64,000 nt of DNA from Bradyrhizobium jicamae (GTDB taxonomy: Bacteria; Pseudomonadota; Alphaproteobacteria; Rhizobiales; Xanthobacteraceae). Location of the stretch: NCBI RefSeq assembly GCF_018130215.1, contig NZ_JAFCKQ010000039.1, forward strand, positions 1 through 64,000, read 5' to 3'. Positions 16,436-26,661 of this stretch are shown piece by piece. Positions within the stretch are counted from its first letter, which is position 1. Every line of letters begins with the position of its first letter. A program made the position numbers and the translations under genes. Under the pieces are notes generated by a model that was not told the DNA's origin, searched no databases, and worked only from the letters and a program-made list of their open reading frames with translations.

Positions 16436-17866
16436 ATGCGTCACGGCATGTGCAAGAACAAGACCGGTTTGGCTGCTATGGCCCTGTTGGGTCTGTTGGC
16501 AGCAATGACATCGTTCGCTCGGGCTGAACCAGCGCCGCCGCCGAGTGAGCAGGAAGCCCACGATATTGCAATGGAGGCGTACATCTACGCCTACCCCTTG
16601 GTCACGATGGACGTGACGCGCCGACAGGCCACCAACGTGGAAGCGGGCAAGACGGTTGGCCGGGGGCCAATGAACACCTTTACCCATGTAAGGGCTTATC
16701 CGACGGCCGAGTTTCGCGACGTGGTGCGGCCCAACTTCGATACGCTCTATTCCATAGCCTGGCTGGATTTGACCAGTGAGCCGCTCGTCGTGTCGGTCCC
16801 TGACACGAATGGACGGTATTACCTGCTTCCAATGCTGGACATGTGGTCTGACGTCTTCGCCGTTCCCGGAGCGCGAACGACCGGCACCAAGGCGGCTCTC
16901 TTCGCAATTGTCCCTCCCGGCTGGTCCGGAACGCTTCCGCCGATCACCGAGCGGATCGATGCACCTACGCCTTACGTCTGGATCATCGGTCGCACGCAAA
17001 CGAATGGGCCAGGAGATTATGATGCTGTCCACAAAGTGCAGGACGGGTTCACCATCACGCCGCTTTCCCACCTGGGGCTCAACGCCGCGACCACGATGAA
17101 GGTGGAGATCGATCCCTCCGTGGACATGAAGACGCCACCGCTCGACCAGGTGAACAAAATGCCTGCGGCGGACTACTTCAAGCACGCGGCGCGGCTGATG
17201 GCGATCAATCCCCCGCACGCAACGGATTGGTCCACCGTCGCGCGCATGAGGCGGATCGGGCTGGAGGTTGGGAAGCCCTTCGATGCCGACAAGCTCTCGC
17301 CGGCGATCCGCGCGGCGCTCGAGCGCGGCGCAGCCGACGGACTGAAGACGATATACGCGAAAATCCCGACGCTCGCGCGCAACGTCAGTGGCTGGCAGAT
17401 GAACACCGACACCATGGGCGTATACGGCAATTATTATCTGAAACGCGCCATCATTGCCCTTGTCGGACTGGGGGCCAACCAGCCGGAAGACGCCATCTAT
17501 CCGATTCTTTTGTCTGATGCGGATGGCAAGCCGCTCACCGGCGAGGGGAAGTACGTCCTGCACTTCTCAAAGGAGGAGCTTCCGCCGGTCGCAGCCTTCT
17601 GGTCTGTCACCATGTACGACGCTGCGGGCTTCCAGGTGGCAAACCCCCTCAACCGCTTCGCCATCGGTGACCGCGACCCGCTCAAGTTCAACCCGGACGG
17701 CTCGTTGGATATCTACATCCAGCACGACAGTCCGGGAGCCGAGAAGGAGCCGAACTGGCTGCCATCTCCCGCGAACGGCACATTGGGCGTGACCATGCGC
17801 CTGTACGCGCCCGCGCCACAGGCATTGGACGGTCGATGGAATCCGCCGCCCGTCAAAAAGTCCTGA
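16436..17866 (+). CDS. Exported DUF1254/DUF1214 protein
   Basis: A 476-residue protein with a signal peptide (MALLGLLAAMTSFARA). The N-terminal DUF1254 half has EAYIYAYPLVTMDVTRRQ, MNTFTHVRAYPTAEFRDVVRPNFDTLYSIAWLDL-type sequence and YYLLPMLDMWSDVFAVPG. The C-terminal DUF1214 half ends in WSVTMYDAAGFQVAN and NRFAIGDRDPLKFNPDGSL. Some homologues are called carboxylesterases, but the biochemical role is poorly known. GAGGAG precedes the ATG. An FNR-like palindrome lies upstream. Confidence 0.92.
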   Translation: MRHGMCKNKTGLAAMALLGLLAAMTSFARAEPAPPPSEQEAHDIAMEAYIYAYPLVTMDVTRRQATNVEAGKTVGRGPMNTFTHVRAYPTAEFRDVVRPNFDTLYSIAWLDLTSEPLVVSVPDTNGRYYLLPMLDMWSDVFAVPGARTTGTKAALFAIVPPGWSGTLPPITERIDAPTPYVWIIGRTQTNGPGDYDAVHKVQDGFTITPLSHLGLNAATTMKVEIDPSVDMKTPPLDQVNKMPAADYFKHAARLMAINPPHATDWSTVARMRRIGLEVGKPFDADKLSPAIRAALERGAADGLKTIYAKIPTLARNVSGWQMNTDTMGVYGNYYLKRAIIALVGLGANQPEDAIYPILLSDADGKPLTGEGKYVLHFSKEELPPVAAFWSVTMYDAAGFQVANPLNRFAIGDRDPLKFNPDGSLDIYIQHDSPGAEKEPNWLPSPANGTLGVTMRLYAPAPQALDGRWNPPPVKKS

Positions 17867-17931
17867 ATTACCGGGCAGACCGGCAAGGCCGTCCGCGAGT
17901 TCTGTCGTGACTGCCTTACAAGGGCGGTGCG

Positions 17932-18450
17932 CTACGCCCTTGGCCCGCAGCGGACGTAGACCATGTTGCCGTAGCGGGTGGCGGCGTCCTTGTCGACGAA
18001 GCGGGTGATCATGACGCGGCCGTCGAAGGAGACGATCTCGCGGTCCTGCTCGCCCGGGGTCGGACCGGGCGGGCCGATATAGTTCTTGCCGCTCGGCGAG
18101 CCCTTCAGCCGCAGCTCCTGCGGGGTGGCCTGGTCGGCGAGGTGCATGATGACGCCGCCCGACTGGCCGGCACCGATCACATAGGGCTGCTTGCACTGGG
18201 AGCGCGCGGCGGCCTCGGTGCGGGCGCGGTCGGCGGGATTCTGGAACGAGGCAAGGCCCCAGCGGCCCACGATCTCGTCGGCCCGGATCGTGGCGGGCAT
18301 CTCGGGCGCCATTCCCGGCTCGGTGGGCGCGGGTTCGGTGTTCGACGACAACGAAGGCAGGTTCGTGCTGCTACATGCCCCCAGCGTGACCGTCAGCGCG
18401 GAAACAGCCGCGAGCCGTGCGACCATTCGCGCATTGAGTGACCTGATCAT
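17932..18450 (-). CDS. Putative lipoprotein of unknown function
   Basis: From the ATG at 18450 the protein (172 residues) has a type II signal: RLAAVSALTVTLGAC with Cys about residue 25. A short Ser/Pro linker follows, then a conserved-looking domain starting VGRWGLASFQNPADRART and ending MVYVRCGPRA. The domain recalls small outer-membrane lipoproteins of rhizobia with protease-inhibitor-like beta structure, but I cannot name a family. It is convergent with the DUF1254 gene and divergent from groES. Confidence 0.82.
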   Translation of the reverse strand: MIRSLNARMVARLAAVSALTVTLGACSSTNLPSLSSNTEPAPTEPGMAPEMPATIRADEIVGRWGLASFQNPADRARTEAAARSQCKQPYVIGAGQSGGVIMHLADQATPQELRLKGSPSGKNYIGPPGPTPGEQDREIVSFDGRVMITRFVDKDAATRYGNMVYVRCGPRA

Positions 18451-18608
18451 TCGTAACCCCCGACAATGTCCCAGCCGCACGCACAGGCAGCCAAGCGTAA
18501 AACGTTAGGCGGAGCAATGACGGCTGACAAAAATTACGCCATCGCTGCGATTTGGTTTCCGGTCCACCATCCTATATTGGCCTCACCAAGGCCTTAACCC
18601 CAGTTTGC

Positions 18609-18637
18609 TTGACAGAAACCGCGGCAAGCCATATTTC
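18609..18637 (+). promoter_or_regulatory. Sigma-70-type promoter of groESL
   Basis: TTGACA (18609-18614) and TATTTC (18632-18637) are separated by 17 bp and are followed 11 bases later by the CIRCE element. This is the usual arrangement for HrcA-controlled groESL. Confidence 0.75.
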
Positions 18638-18648
18638 CCGGCCCTCTA

Positions 18649-18675
18649 TTAGCACTCCAGCACCGTGATTGCTAA
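18649..18675 (+). promoter_or_regulatory. CIRCE element (HrcA operator)
   Basis: TTAGCACTC, nine bases, then GATTGCTAA: one mismatch from the CIRCE consensus TTAGCACTC-N9-GAGTGCTAA. It lies just downstream of the groESL promoter, so HrcA repression with relief on heat shock is expected. hrcA is not in the window. Confidence 0.9.
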
Positions 18676-18770
18676 GTCCGTCGGGCCTCCCGCCCGACGC
18701 CGACCGGGCCGGCATTCAACCCCGGCCTCGATGAACCGGACCTGAAACCAAGCCTTCAAGAGGGATCGTC

Positions 18771-19067
18771 ATGGCTAAATCCAAATTCCGCCCGCTGCAT
18801 GACCGCGTCGTGGTCAAGCGTATCGATGCCGAGGAGAAGACCAAGGGCGGCATCATCATTCCGGATACGGCAAAGGAAAAGCCCTCCCAGGGGGAAATCG
18901 TCGCCGTCGGCCCGGGTGGCCGCGACGAGGCCGGCAAGCTGATCCCGATCGACCTCAAGGTCGGCGACCGCGTGCTGTTCGGCAAGTGGTCGGGCACCGA
19001 GGTCAAGCTGGACGGCGAGGAGCTCCTGATCATGAAGGAGTCCGACATCATGGGCGTGCTGGTCTGA
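18771..19067 (+). CDS. groES: Co-chaperonin GroES
   Basis: A 98-residue co-chaperonin that caps GroEL. KFRPLHDRVVVKRIDAEEKTKGGIIIPDTAKEKPSQGEI covers residues 4-42 in family order and includes the mobile loop. GGTILIPD is replaced by the equally common GGIIIPD. The protein ends ESDIMGVLV. It is 29 bp upstream of groEL and in the same operon. Confidence 0.98.
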   Translation: MAKSKFRPLHDRVVVKRIDAEEKTKGGIIIPDTAKEKPSQGEIVAVGPGGRDEAGKLIPIDLKVGDRVLFGKWSGTEVKLDGEELLIMKESDIMGVLV

Positions 19068-19096
19068 CACCGCGACAAGCTTAAGGAGTTCAAGAG

Positions 19097-20743
<1,647 letters not shown>

Positions 20744-20771
20744 GCCGCCACGCACATCTGCATCGCAATCG

Positions 20772-20800
20772 AAGGCCGCCTCCGGGCGGCCTTCTTCCTT
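20772..20800 (+). terminator. Terminator of the groESL operon
   Basis: A 9-bp perfect stem (AAGGCCGCC with GGCGGCCTT) around TCCG is followed by a pyrimidine-rich CTTCCTT tract, 29 bases after the groEL stop. Confidence 0.8.
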
Positions 20801-20834
20801 TGGCGGAGGCCGGCATCGGCCGGACGATCACCCG

Positions 20835-21662
20835 TCAGGCGCCCCACGGCTCCATCGCCCGGGCGGCGGATTCGCCGAGCGCCGCGGGTTCGGTGGCCCG
20901 CGGCTGGAACCGGCCAGCCTGACCAAGATAGGACTTCTCGAAGTCGGACAGCCGTGAGAGTGCCTCGAAGTCCACGATGGTGATGGACCGGCCATCCACC
21001 TTGATGAGCTTGTCCTGCCGCAGGGCGCGCAGCGTGCGATTGACATGGACCGCGGTGAGACCAAGCGCATCGGCGATCAGTTCCTGTGTCAGCGGGATCG
21101 AGAGGGTCATCTCGCCGCTGCGATGGCTGGTGTTCAACCTTACGAATAACTCGAGCAGCAGATGACTGACGCGCTCGTAGGCCGAGCGGCGGCCGGTGCC
21201 GGTCAGATGCTCGCCGAGGATCGCAGCTTCCTGCACTGTGGACCAGAACAGAGTCTTGGCCAGCGCCGGATCGCGGTCGAAGACATTGTCCGTCATATCG
21301 AACGGAATGGCCGAGACGCTGGCTTCCGTGATGGTGATGATGGAGTACGGCGCGCGCGGAAACAGGCAGGCCGGCAGGCCAAAGACCTGACCGGGAAGGA
21401 CGAAGTCCAGGATCTGGCGAGAGCCCTTGTGGAGGATCTTGTAGCGGGCCAACCAGCCATCATGGTTGAAGTAGATGCAACGATTGTGGCTGCCCGAGAT
21501 CACGACATCCCTGGCCTTGGCGAAGCTCAGCCGTCGCACGCCAGGGCGGCGCGAGTTGATCCACTCGTCCGCGAAGGTGCCCTCGTGGGCCGCTGCTGCC
21601 GGCGCGCACGCGTGTTCCATAGGGCGAACTGGATGCGCGCGGCGGCGTATCGATTGATCCAT
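20835..21662 (-). CDS. Crp/Fnr-family transcriptional regulator
   Basis: A cyclic-nucleotide-binding-fold domain (about residues 60-165, with ILDFVLPGQVFGLPACLF) is followed by a Crp-type helix-turn-helix near residues 215-250 (LTQELIADALGLTAVHVNRTLRALRQDKLI). The Fnr cysteine cluster is absent, as in FixK-like regulators. The start is uncertain: ATG 21662 gives about 275 residues; ATG 21620 and a longer frame to 21737 are alternatives. An FNR-like box overlaps the chosen start. It is divergent from the OFA transporter. Confidence 0.87.
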   Translation of the reverse strand: MDQSIRRRAHPVRPMEHACAPAAAAHEGTFADEWINSRRPGVRRLSFAKARDVVISGSHNRCIYFNHDGWLARYKILHKGSRQILDFVLPGQVFGLPACLFPRAPYSIITITEASVSAIPFDMTDNVFDRDPALAKTLFWSTVQEAAILGEHLTGTGRRSAYERVSHLLLELFVRLNTSHRSGEMTLSIPLTQELIADALGLTAVHVNRTLRALRQDKLIKVDGRSITIVDFEALSRLSDFEKSYLGQAGRFQPRATEPAALGESAARAMEPWGA

Positions 21663-21667
21663 GTCAA
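21654..21667. promoter_or_regulatory. FNR-like box over the start of the Crp/Fnr gene
   Basis: TTGATCCATGTCAA has two correctly spaced FNR/Crp-type half sites (TTGAT and GTCAA around four bases). Its position on the start codon fits autorepression, or would argue for the downstream start at 21620. Confidence 0.4.
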
Positions 21668-21894
21668 CAACGCTCGCTAATCCCGGATCAACGAACGGAC
21701 CATGACCGGGTTCCCATGCACCGTCGCTGGCAGCCAAAACCCTGAACGACGTGCGTGAGCAGGTGCCGCGGCTCGAAGCTCGCGGGCTTAACCTGGATCA
21801 ATATCCGCCGTTAGGGCGGAATCGGGCCGATCGTTCCATTCTGCTTTCCCAAACAGACGATGCAAATCGGCCTTCGGCCCAGGGAGAGCGCCTC

Positions 21895-23217
21895 GTGTCC
21901 ATGCCATCGGCCCGCAGGGGCCATACCAATCGCTGGTTTCAACTTGTCCTCGGCATCATATGCATGGCGAGCGTCGCCAATCTTCAATACGGCTGGACGC
22001 TGTTCGTGCTGCCGATCCAACATCAGTGGGGATGGTCCAAGGCGGAGATCCAGGTCGCATTCTCGATCTTCATCGTGCTGGAAACCTGGCTCGTGCCGTT
22101 TGAAGGCTGGATCGTGGATCGCATCGGTCCGCGCTGGATGGTGCTGGCGGGCGGCGTCGGCACCTTTCTCGCATGGTATGTCAACTCGAAGGCCACCTCG
22201 CTCGGCATGCTGTATCTCGGCGGGGCCATCGCAGGTTTCGCCGGCGGCGCAGTCTACGGCACCTGCGTCGGCAACGCGCTGAAATGGTTTCCCGACAAGC
22301 GCGGCCTGTGCGGCGGGCTCACCGCGGCGGGTTTCGGTGCAGGCGCCGCGATCACGATTGCGCCGATTCGAGCCATGATCCTGTCCAGCGGATACCAGCA
22401 CACCTTCCTGTTTTTCGGCATCCTGTACGGGGTCATCGTCGTCGTCGTCTCGAACTTCATCAGGGCACCTGACCTCGAGGAGCTTCCTGCGGCCACCAAC
22501 ATCAAGGTGCTGCAGAGTGCCGAGGACGTTCCGCCAGCTCAGGTGGTGCGATCGCCGATCTTCTGGATCATGTATCTGATGTTCTTCCTGGTCGCTGCCG
22601 GCGGGCTGATGTCCGCGGCACAGCTTGCGCCGATCGCGAAGGAGCGCGGCATTGCCGACGCCACCGTCGTGATCTTCGGGTTCAGCATGCCCGCGATCGT
22701 GGCGGCGCTCACCTGTCACAACATCACCAACGGCGTGGGCAGGCCGCTCAACGGCTGGATCTCCGATCATATCGGGCGCGCGAACATGATGGCAATCGCG
22801 TTCGGGATCGAGGCGATCTGCCTCGCAGCCTTCGGCTTCTTCGGTACGACGGCGATATCGTTCATCATCACCGATGGCTTGGTGTTCCTGTTCTGGGGCG
22901 ACATCTTCAGCCTGTTCGCCGCAACCGTGGGCGATGCCTTCGGGCGGAAATTCGTCACCGTGAACTACGGCATCATGTACACGGCAAAGGGCGTCGCCTC
23001 GCTGCTGGTGCCGCTGGGCAACGTGCTGACACATGCCAGCGGAAGCTGGCACGCCGTCTATGCGGTCGGATGCGGCATGAACGTGCTCGCGGCGCTCCTC
23101 GGCTTTTTCGTGCTCAAGCCGGTCATCAAGGCACGGCTGGCGCCGCCGGCCCACCCGGTGGCCTCGGAGCCCGCCCATGCCGGTGAGGAAATCGAGAGGC
23201 GGCGCGCGGTCGGCTAG
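21895..23217 (+). CDS. OFA-family MFS transporter (oxalate/formate antiporter-like)
   Basis: A transporter of about 440 residues with twelve membrane segments. NLQYGWTLFVLPI near residue 30, the loop VDRIGPRW, GAIAGFAGGAVYGTCVGNALKWFPDKRGLCGGLTAAGFG-type sequence near residue 120, and a second-half signature GRPLNGWISDHIGR are typical of OxlT-like proteins. The GTG at 21895 is best placed behind GGGAG; an ATG two codons later is the alternative. The substrate is probably a small carboxylate but is not decided by sequence. No oxalate catabolic genes are adjacent. Confidence 0.88.
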   Translation: MSMPSARRGHTNRWFQLVLGIICMASVANLQYGWTLFVLPIQHQWGWSKAEIQVAFSIFIVLETWLVPFEGWIVDRIGPRWMVLAGGVGTFLAWYVNSKATSLGMLYLGGAIAGFAGGAVYGTCVGNALKWFPDKRGLCGGLTAAGFGAGAAITIAPIRAMILSSGYQHTFLFFGILYGVIVVVVSNFIRAPDLEELPAATNIKVLQSAEDVPPAQVVRSPIFWIMYLMFFLVAAGGLMSAAQLAPIAKERGIADATVVIFGFSMPAIVAALTCHNITNGVGRPLNGWISDHIGRANMMAIAFGIEAICLAAFGFFGTTAISFIITDGLVFLFWGDIFSLFAATVGDAFGRKFVTVNYGIMYTAKGVASLLVPLGNVLTHASGSWHAVYAVGCGMNVLAALLGFFVLKPVIKARLAPPAHPVASEPAHAGEEIERRRAVG

Positions 23218-23256
23218 AGCTGTCCTCCGGGGCTTTGCGGAAAGGAGGCGTTCCTC

Positions 23257-23415
23257 TTGCCCATTGAACTGCCGGTCACGACCCCGTCCCCGCCGGCCTC
23301 CGAACTCGAGCTGATCGCACTGGCCTCACTCCTGCCGTGGTGCTTGAGCCTGCTGCTCGCCTGTCACTCCTCCGCGATCGCGCAGGCGTTTCTGCTCATG
23401 GGCCGGTTCGGCTGA
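23257..23415 (+). CDS. Small hydrophobic protein behind the OFA transporter
   Basis: A 52-codon ORF that starts at TTG 23257 behind an excellent AAAGGAGG at 8 bases spacing, 39 bases after the transporter stop. The product has a Pro/Glu N-terminus (PPASELELIALASLLPWC) and one membrane helix. The position and topology match the small subunit that often follows OFA-type MFS genes. The sequence match to that family is from memory and not close, so the role is inferred from context. Confidence 0.5.
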   Translation: MPIELPVTTPSPPASELELIALASLLPWCLSLLLACHSSAIAQAFLLMGRFG

Positions 23416-23429
23416 TCGATAGCGGCCCG

Positions 23430-23798
23430 CTACGCGACGCAGATGTCCGGCACCGCGACCTTCTGGAACAGATGCGGCGACGCCACCGCCGACGCCGGAT
23501 AGGCCGTGAGCTTCGCCCTGAACTCCGGGTTCGCGAATGCCGCACGGAAGGCGGCGGTCGATTCCCATACCGCGTAGTTGAGATAGGCCGGGCTGTCGCC
23601 GAGCGCGCGGTGTAGCTGGGTCGAGATGAAACCCGGCTGCCGCTTCATGATCGCGGCGTCGTCCTGCCATGCCTTGAGGAAGGTCTCCTCGTCGGCCTTG
23701 TCGAGCGTGAACAGGTTCACGAGCACGACGGAATTGGCATCGACGGCGAGCTGGCGGTCGATCGGGAATGCGGGGTCCATCGGGCGCATCTGCGGCAT
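23430..23798 (-). CDS. Antibiotic biosynthesis monooxygenase (ABM) domain protein
   Basis: A 122-residue dimeric alpha/beta-barrel protein of the ABM superfamily, recognised by VLVNLFTLDKADEETFLKAWQDDA near residue 25, PGFISTQLHRAL and YLNYAVWESTAAFRAAFANPEF. Members are small cofactor-free oxygenases or heme-degrading enzymes; the substrate cannot be told. It is divergent from a MarR regulator over a 98-bp gap holding a 22-bp palindrome, so it is the likely MarR target. Confidence 0.85.
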   Translation of the reverse strand: MPQMRPMDPAFPIDRQLAVDANSVVLVNLFTLDKADEETFLKAWQDDAAIMKRQPGFISTQLHRALGDSPAYLNYAVWESTAAFRAAFANPEFRAKLTAYPASAVASPHLFQKVAVPDICVA

Positions 23799-23857
23799 GG
23801 TTGGCTCCGTTCAATATGGTGCTATGATGTCGTCTCGTTACGATGGATACATATGAA

Positions 23858-23879
23858 TATTGACATCATAATGTCAATA
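23858..23879. promoter_or_regulatory. MarR operator candidate
   Basis: TATTGACAT and ATGTCAATA form a perfect 9-bp inverted repeat around CATA between the divergent ABM and MarR genes. Size and position fit a MarR dimer site. Confidence 0.6.
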
Positions 23880-23896
23880 CCATCTTATGGTGACAA

Positions 23897-24364
23897 ATGT
23901 CGCATCCCAGGCGAACCCCGACCGGTGAAACCCTGACCAGCCTGATTCCGGACCTGTTCCGGCTCAACAGCCTGCTGTTCACGGCCGGCGACCGGATGGT
24001 GGCGGGGCTCGGCCTGACCAGCGCCCGCTGGCAGATCCTCGGCGCTGTTATCGCCGCGGAGCGGGCGCAGCCGGTCGCATGGCTCGCGCGCGATCTCGGC
24101 GCCAGCCGGCAGAACGTGCAGCGGATCGTCAACGACCTGGAACGCGATGGGCTCGTGACCTTCGAGACCAATCCGCATCATCGCCGGGCGCAACTCGTCG
24201 TCCTCACCGACAAGGGCCGCCAGGCCTTCGACGCGGCGATGCGCTTGCAGCTGCCCTGGGTGAATGCGCTCGCGGACGGCGTCTCGCAAAAGGACATCGA
24301 AACCACGAGCCGCGTCGTGGCCGCGCTGCGCAGGAAACTCGAAAGCAGCGAAGCCTCCGCGTGA
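23897..24364 (+). CDS. MarR-family transcriptional regulator
   Basis: A 155-residue winged-helix regulator. The HTH core spans about residues 45-110: LTSARWQILGAVIAAE, then LARDLGASRQNVQRIVNDLERDGLVTFETNPHHRRAQLVVLT. The N- and C-terminal helices would form the dimer interface. It probably controls itself and the divergent ABM gene from the palindrome at 23858-23879. A terminator lies 59 bases after the stop. Confidence 0.92.
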   Translation: MSHPRRTPTGETLTSLIPDLFRLNSLLFTAGDRMVAGLGLTSARWQILGAVIAAERAQPVAWLARDLGASRQNVQRIVNDLERDGLVTFETNPHHRRAQLVVLTDKGRQAFDAAMRLQLPWVNALADGVSQKDIETTSRVVAALRRKLESSEASA

Positions 24365-24422
24365 GGCCAAAACAGCCGCTGCCTCGTCCGGATTCCGCTT
24401 GAACAGATCAAATCAAGCTCGC

Positions 24423-24448
24423 GGCCGCCTCCGCGCGGCCTTCTTTTT
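24423..24448 (+). terminator. Terminator after the marR-like gene
   Basis: GGCCGC pairs with GCGGCC across a 6-base loop, followed by TTCTTTTT. Confidence 0.75.
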
Positions 24449-24510
24449 GGCCAATGACACGGAGGTTTGCTAGTTACGACGGAACCGATTCCCCGCGAGG
24501 ACTTAATCGT

Positions 24511-25707
24511 ATGCGCGCGCTTCCACTCCTGCTGCTCGGTCTCGTCGCCACCTCGGCGCCTGCTCTCGCCCAGATCAAGCTCCAGTCCAAGGCTGCCCCG
24601 AGCAACGGCCCGGAGACGCGCTACTTCACGGGGATGGACGGCCTGATGGACAATGCCGATGTCATCCTGAAGGAGACGCGGCAGGGCAAGGCCGTCACTT
24701 CGGCCGTGCTCGACGTCTGCTACCCTGCTGCAAAGGGCTCCGACCGCAAGGACCGCTTCGTCGCCAACCTCGCGGTCAACGGCCCGACGCTGTCCGGCTC
24801 CACGCAAAGCGTCGCCGGGAAGCAGCCGGTCACGATCAAGCTGACCCGCAAGCAGACCGGCGACAATTTTGAATTCCGCGGCCAGATCACGATCGGCCAG
24901 ACCGTGACCGAGGTCGCCTCGTCGGACAATTCCGATCTCAGCGAGAAGGAATTCCAGGACAACCAGACCAGCGACGACGGCATCACGCAGCAGCCGAAGG
25001 ATTTCACCGACGTCTCGCCGGAATCGGTCGGCGTGCGGGTGAAGCTGGAGCAGGCGGCCGACTTCCTCAAGAGCCTGAAGGGCGACCCCGTCGAGATCAG
25101 CACCTCGAGCCTCGCGGTGACCTGCGACGCGATGCGCGCCGGCGAGCAGACCATCAACCTCACGGTCGATCCGGAGCACGCATCCGCGCTGCTCGCCAAG
25201 GCGAAATCGGCCGCCGGCGTGACCGCGGCGGGCTGGACCAGCGGCGTGGTGGAGATGGATCGCACCATCCGCTTTGCCGCCGCCGACTGGCGGGACGGCG
25301 ACAAGATCAACCGGGACAAGATCGCCACCACGATCTCGAACGTGCTGGCGAAGACGCTGTCGGCCAAGCCGGCATCAAGCACGTGGAACGCCAACACCGG
25401 CAAGCTGAAGCTCGTCCTGAAACGGCCGAGCTCGACCTACCCGACGCTTGGCCTCACCGAGAATCTGGAGGTCACCGCGCTGGTGTCGCCCGACAGGCCC
25501 GGTACCTCCGACCGGCTGATCCTGTGGGTCTCGAGCCCCACCAGTTCGACCAGCGACGACAGCGCCGGCGCCAGGCTTGTCCTGTCCGAAGACGCCGCCA
25601 GCGACGAGGAAGGCGGCGAGGCGAAGGACGACAACGGCGCGATCGACGCGCTGATCAAGGAATTCAAGGCCCAACGCTGGGATGCCGACAAGTCGGCGTG
25701 GAAGTAG
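24511..25707 (+). CDS. Exported protein of unknown function
   Basis: From ATG 24511 the 398-residue product begins with a signal peptide (MRALPLLLLGLVATSAPALAQ); the frame upstream lacks one. The mature protein is mixed alpha/beta with repeated Lys-Thr-rich strands. One Cys pair is far apart (LDVCYPAAKGSDRKD near residue 75, LAVTCDAM near 205), followed by an acidic Asp/Glu/Ser stretch near residue 370. I recognise no domain. The neighbours give no functional clue. Confidence 0.82.
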   Translation: MRALPLLLLGLVATSAPALAQIKLQSKAAPSNGPETRYFTGMDGLMDNADVILKETRQGKAVTSAVLDVCYPAAKGSDRKDRFVANLAVNGPTLSGSTQSVAGKQPVTIKLTRKQTGDNFEFRGQITIGQTVTEVASSDNSDLSEKEFQDNQTSDDGITQQPKDFTDVSPESVGVRVKLEQAADFLKSLKGDPVEISTSSLAVTCDAMRAGEQTINLTVDPEHASALLAKAKSAAGVTAAGWTSGVVEMDRTIRFAAADWRDGDKINRDKIATTISNVLAKTLSAKPASSTWNANTGKLKLVLKRPSSTYPTLGLTENLEVTALVSPDRPGTSDRLILWVSSPTSSTSDDSAGARLVLSEDAASDEEGGEAKDDNGAIDALIKEFKAQRWDADKSAWK

Positions 25708-25745
25708 GCCGGCGCGCGAAGTCGAGGAAGCCGCCGTTTCCTGCA

Positions 25746-25943
25746 TCAGGCCGCCCTGTTGCCCAGCGGCACGACGTTGTCGCGCGCCGCGATGGGCGCG
25801 GCATCCGGACCGGACTGCAGCATCCCGTCGCCTCTGACGAAGAGTTCGGAACAACGTTCGGTGGCAACGCGGTCGAGCAGCGCTCGTAGTTCCGGCCGAA
25901 GTCCCTCGCCGCGCAGCGCGGCGATCGCATCGAGCTTGCGCAT
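25746..25943 (-). CDS. Small hypothetical protein
   Basis: A 65-residue ORF (MRKLDAIAALRGEGLRPELR ...). AGAGGAG precedes a double ATG; the second one is better spaced and is used here. The product is soluble and charged with no recognisable domain. It is convergent with the preceding exported-protein gene. The ribosome binding site is the main support. Confidence 0.5.
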   Translation of the reverse strand: MRKLDAIAALRGEGLRPELRALLDRVATERCSELFVRGDGMLQSGPDAAPIAARDNVVPLGNRAA

Positions 25944-25989
25944 CATGTGCTCCTCTGTTCGAAGCACGATTGCGCGGCGGCGATTGGCA

Positions 25990-26103
25990 CGCCACCCGAT
26001 TCCGGTATCGACGGCATTCGCAACGCGACGCGCCAAACGTCGCTGCGTGCAGTGGAATCCCGCATCCTGCATTGCGTTACTGACAATCTGGAATCGGGTG
26101 GCG
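25990..26103. repeat. 114-bp element with 14-bp terminal inverted repeats
   Basis: CGCCACCCGATTCC at 25990-26003 is the exact reverse complement of 26090-26103. The interior contains a smaller hairpin (GCGACG with CGTCGC). It lies between two divergent genes. It could be a structured RNA leader of the downstream SnoaL-like gene or a miniature mobile element; I see no target duplication. Confidence 0.5.
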
Positions 26104-26194
26104 AGACGTACCTCTCCGATTGCTTACTGCGCGCATTGAAGCAGCGCTGCTTGCGATGATCGCAAGACCAGCCATCAGTGAATGGAGACATCCG

Positions 26195-26659
26195 ATGTCA
26201 GAAGCGAACAAAAGCATCGTGGCCCGATGGTTCAAGGAATTCTGGGGCAACCCGTGGAATCCGCGCGTCATCGACGAACTCGCCACATCAGACATTGTCG
26301 TGCACTACCCGATGCATGAGCCGAAGCGCGGACGCGCCGCGGTGACGAATTTCATGACGGAGTTTCGCGAAGCGTTCCCCGATCTGAATTTCTGGGGAGT
26401 CGGCGATCTCATCGCGGAGGGCGACTATGTCGTCGGCCGATGGGAGGGCGGCGGCACCCACACCGGTGCGGCGCTGAGCGACTTCCGCCTCGGCTCGCTG
26501 CCCGCAGCCTCGGGCCGCAGGATGAAGTTTGCCGGCACCACCGTGCTGCGCGTGCGGGACGGCCGGATCGCCGAGGAGCTCGGTCAGGAGGACGCGCTGA
26601 CGGCGATGCTCCAGCTCGGGCTCATTCGCCTGCCCGAGCTCGAGGGCGCGGCCCGCTGA
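26195..26659 (+). CDS. SnoaL-like / ester cyclase family protein
   Basis: I start at ATG 26195 (MSEANKSIVARWFKEFW) behind GGAGA, which gives a 154-residue SnoaL-type polyketide-cyclase/NTF2-fold protein. Typical are ELATSDIVVHYPMHEPKRG, AFPDLNFWGVGDLIAEGDYVVGRWEGGGTH-type sequence, and TVLRVRDGRIAEELGQED. Members are small cyclases or hydrolases, and many have unknown substrates. The longer frame upstream adds no conserved sequence. Confidence 0.88.
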   Translation: MSEANKSIVARWFKEFWGNPWNPRVIDELATSDIVVHYPMHEPKRGRAAVTNFMTEFREAFPDLNFWGVGDLIAEGDYVVGRWEGGGTHTGAALSDFRLGSLPAASGRRMKFAGTTVLRVRDGRIAEELGQEDALTAMLQLGLIRLPELEGAAR

Positions 26660-26661
26660 GC

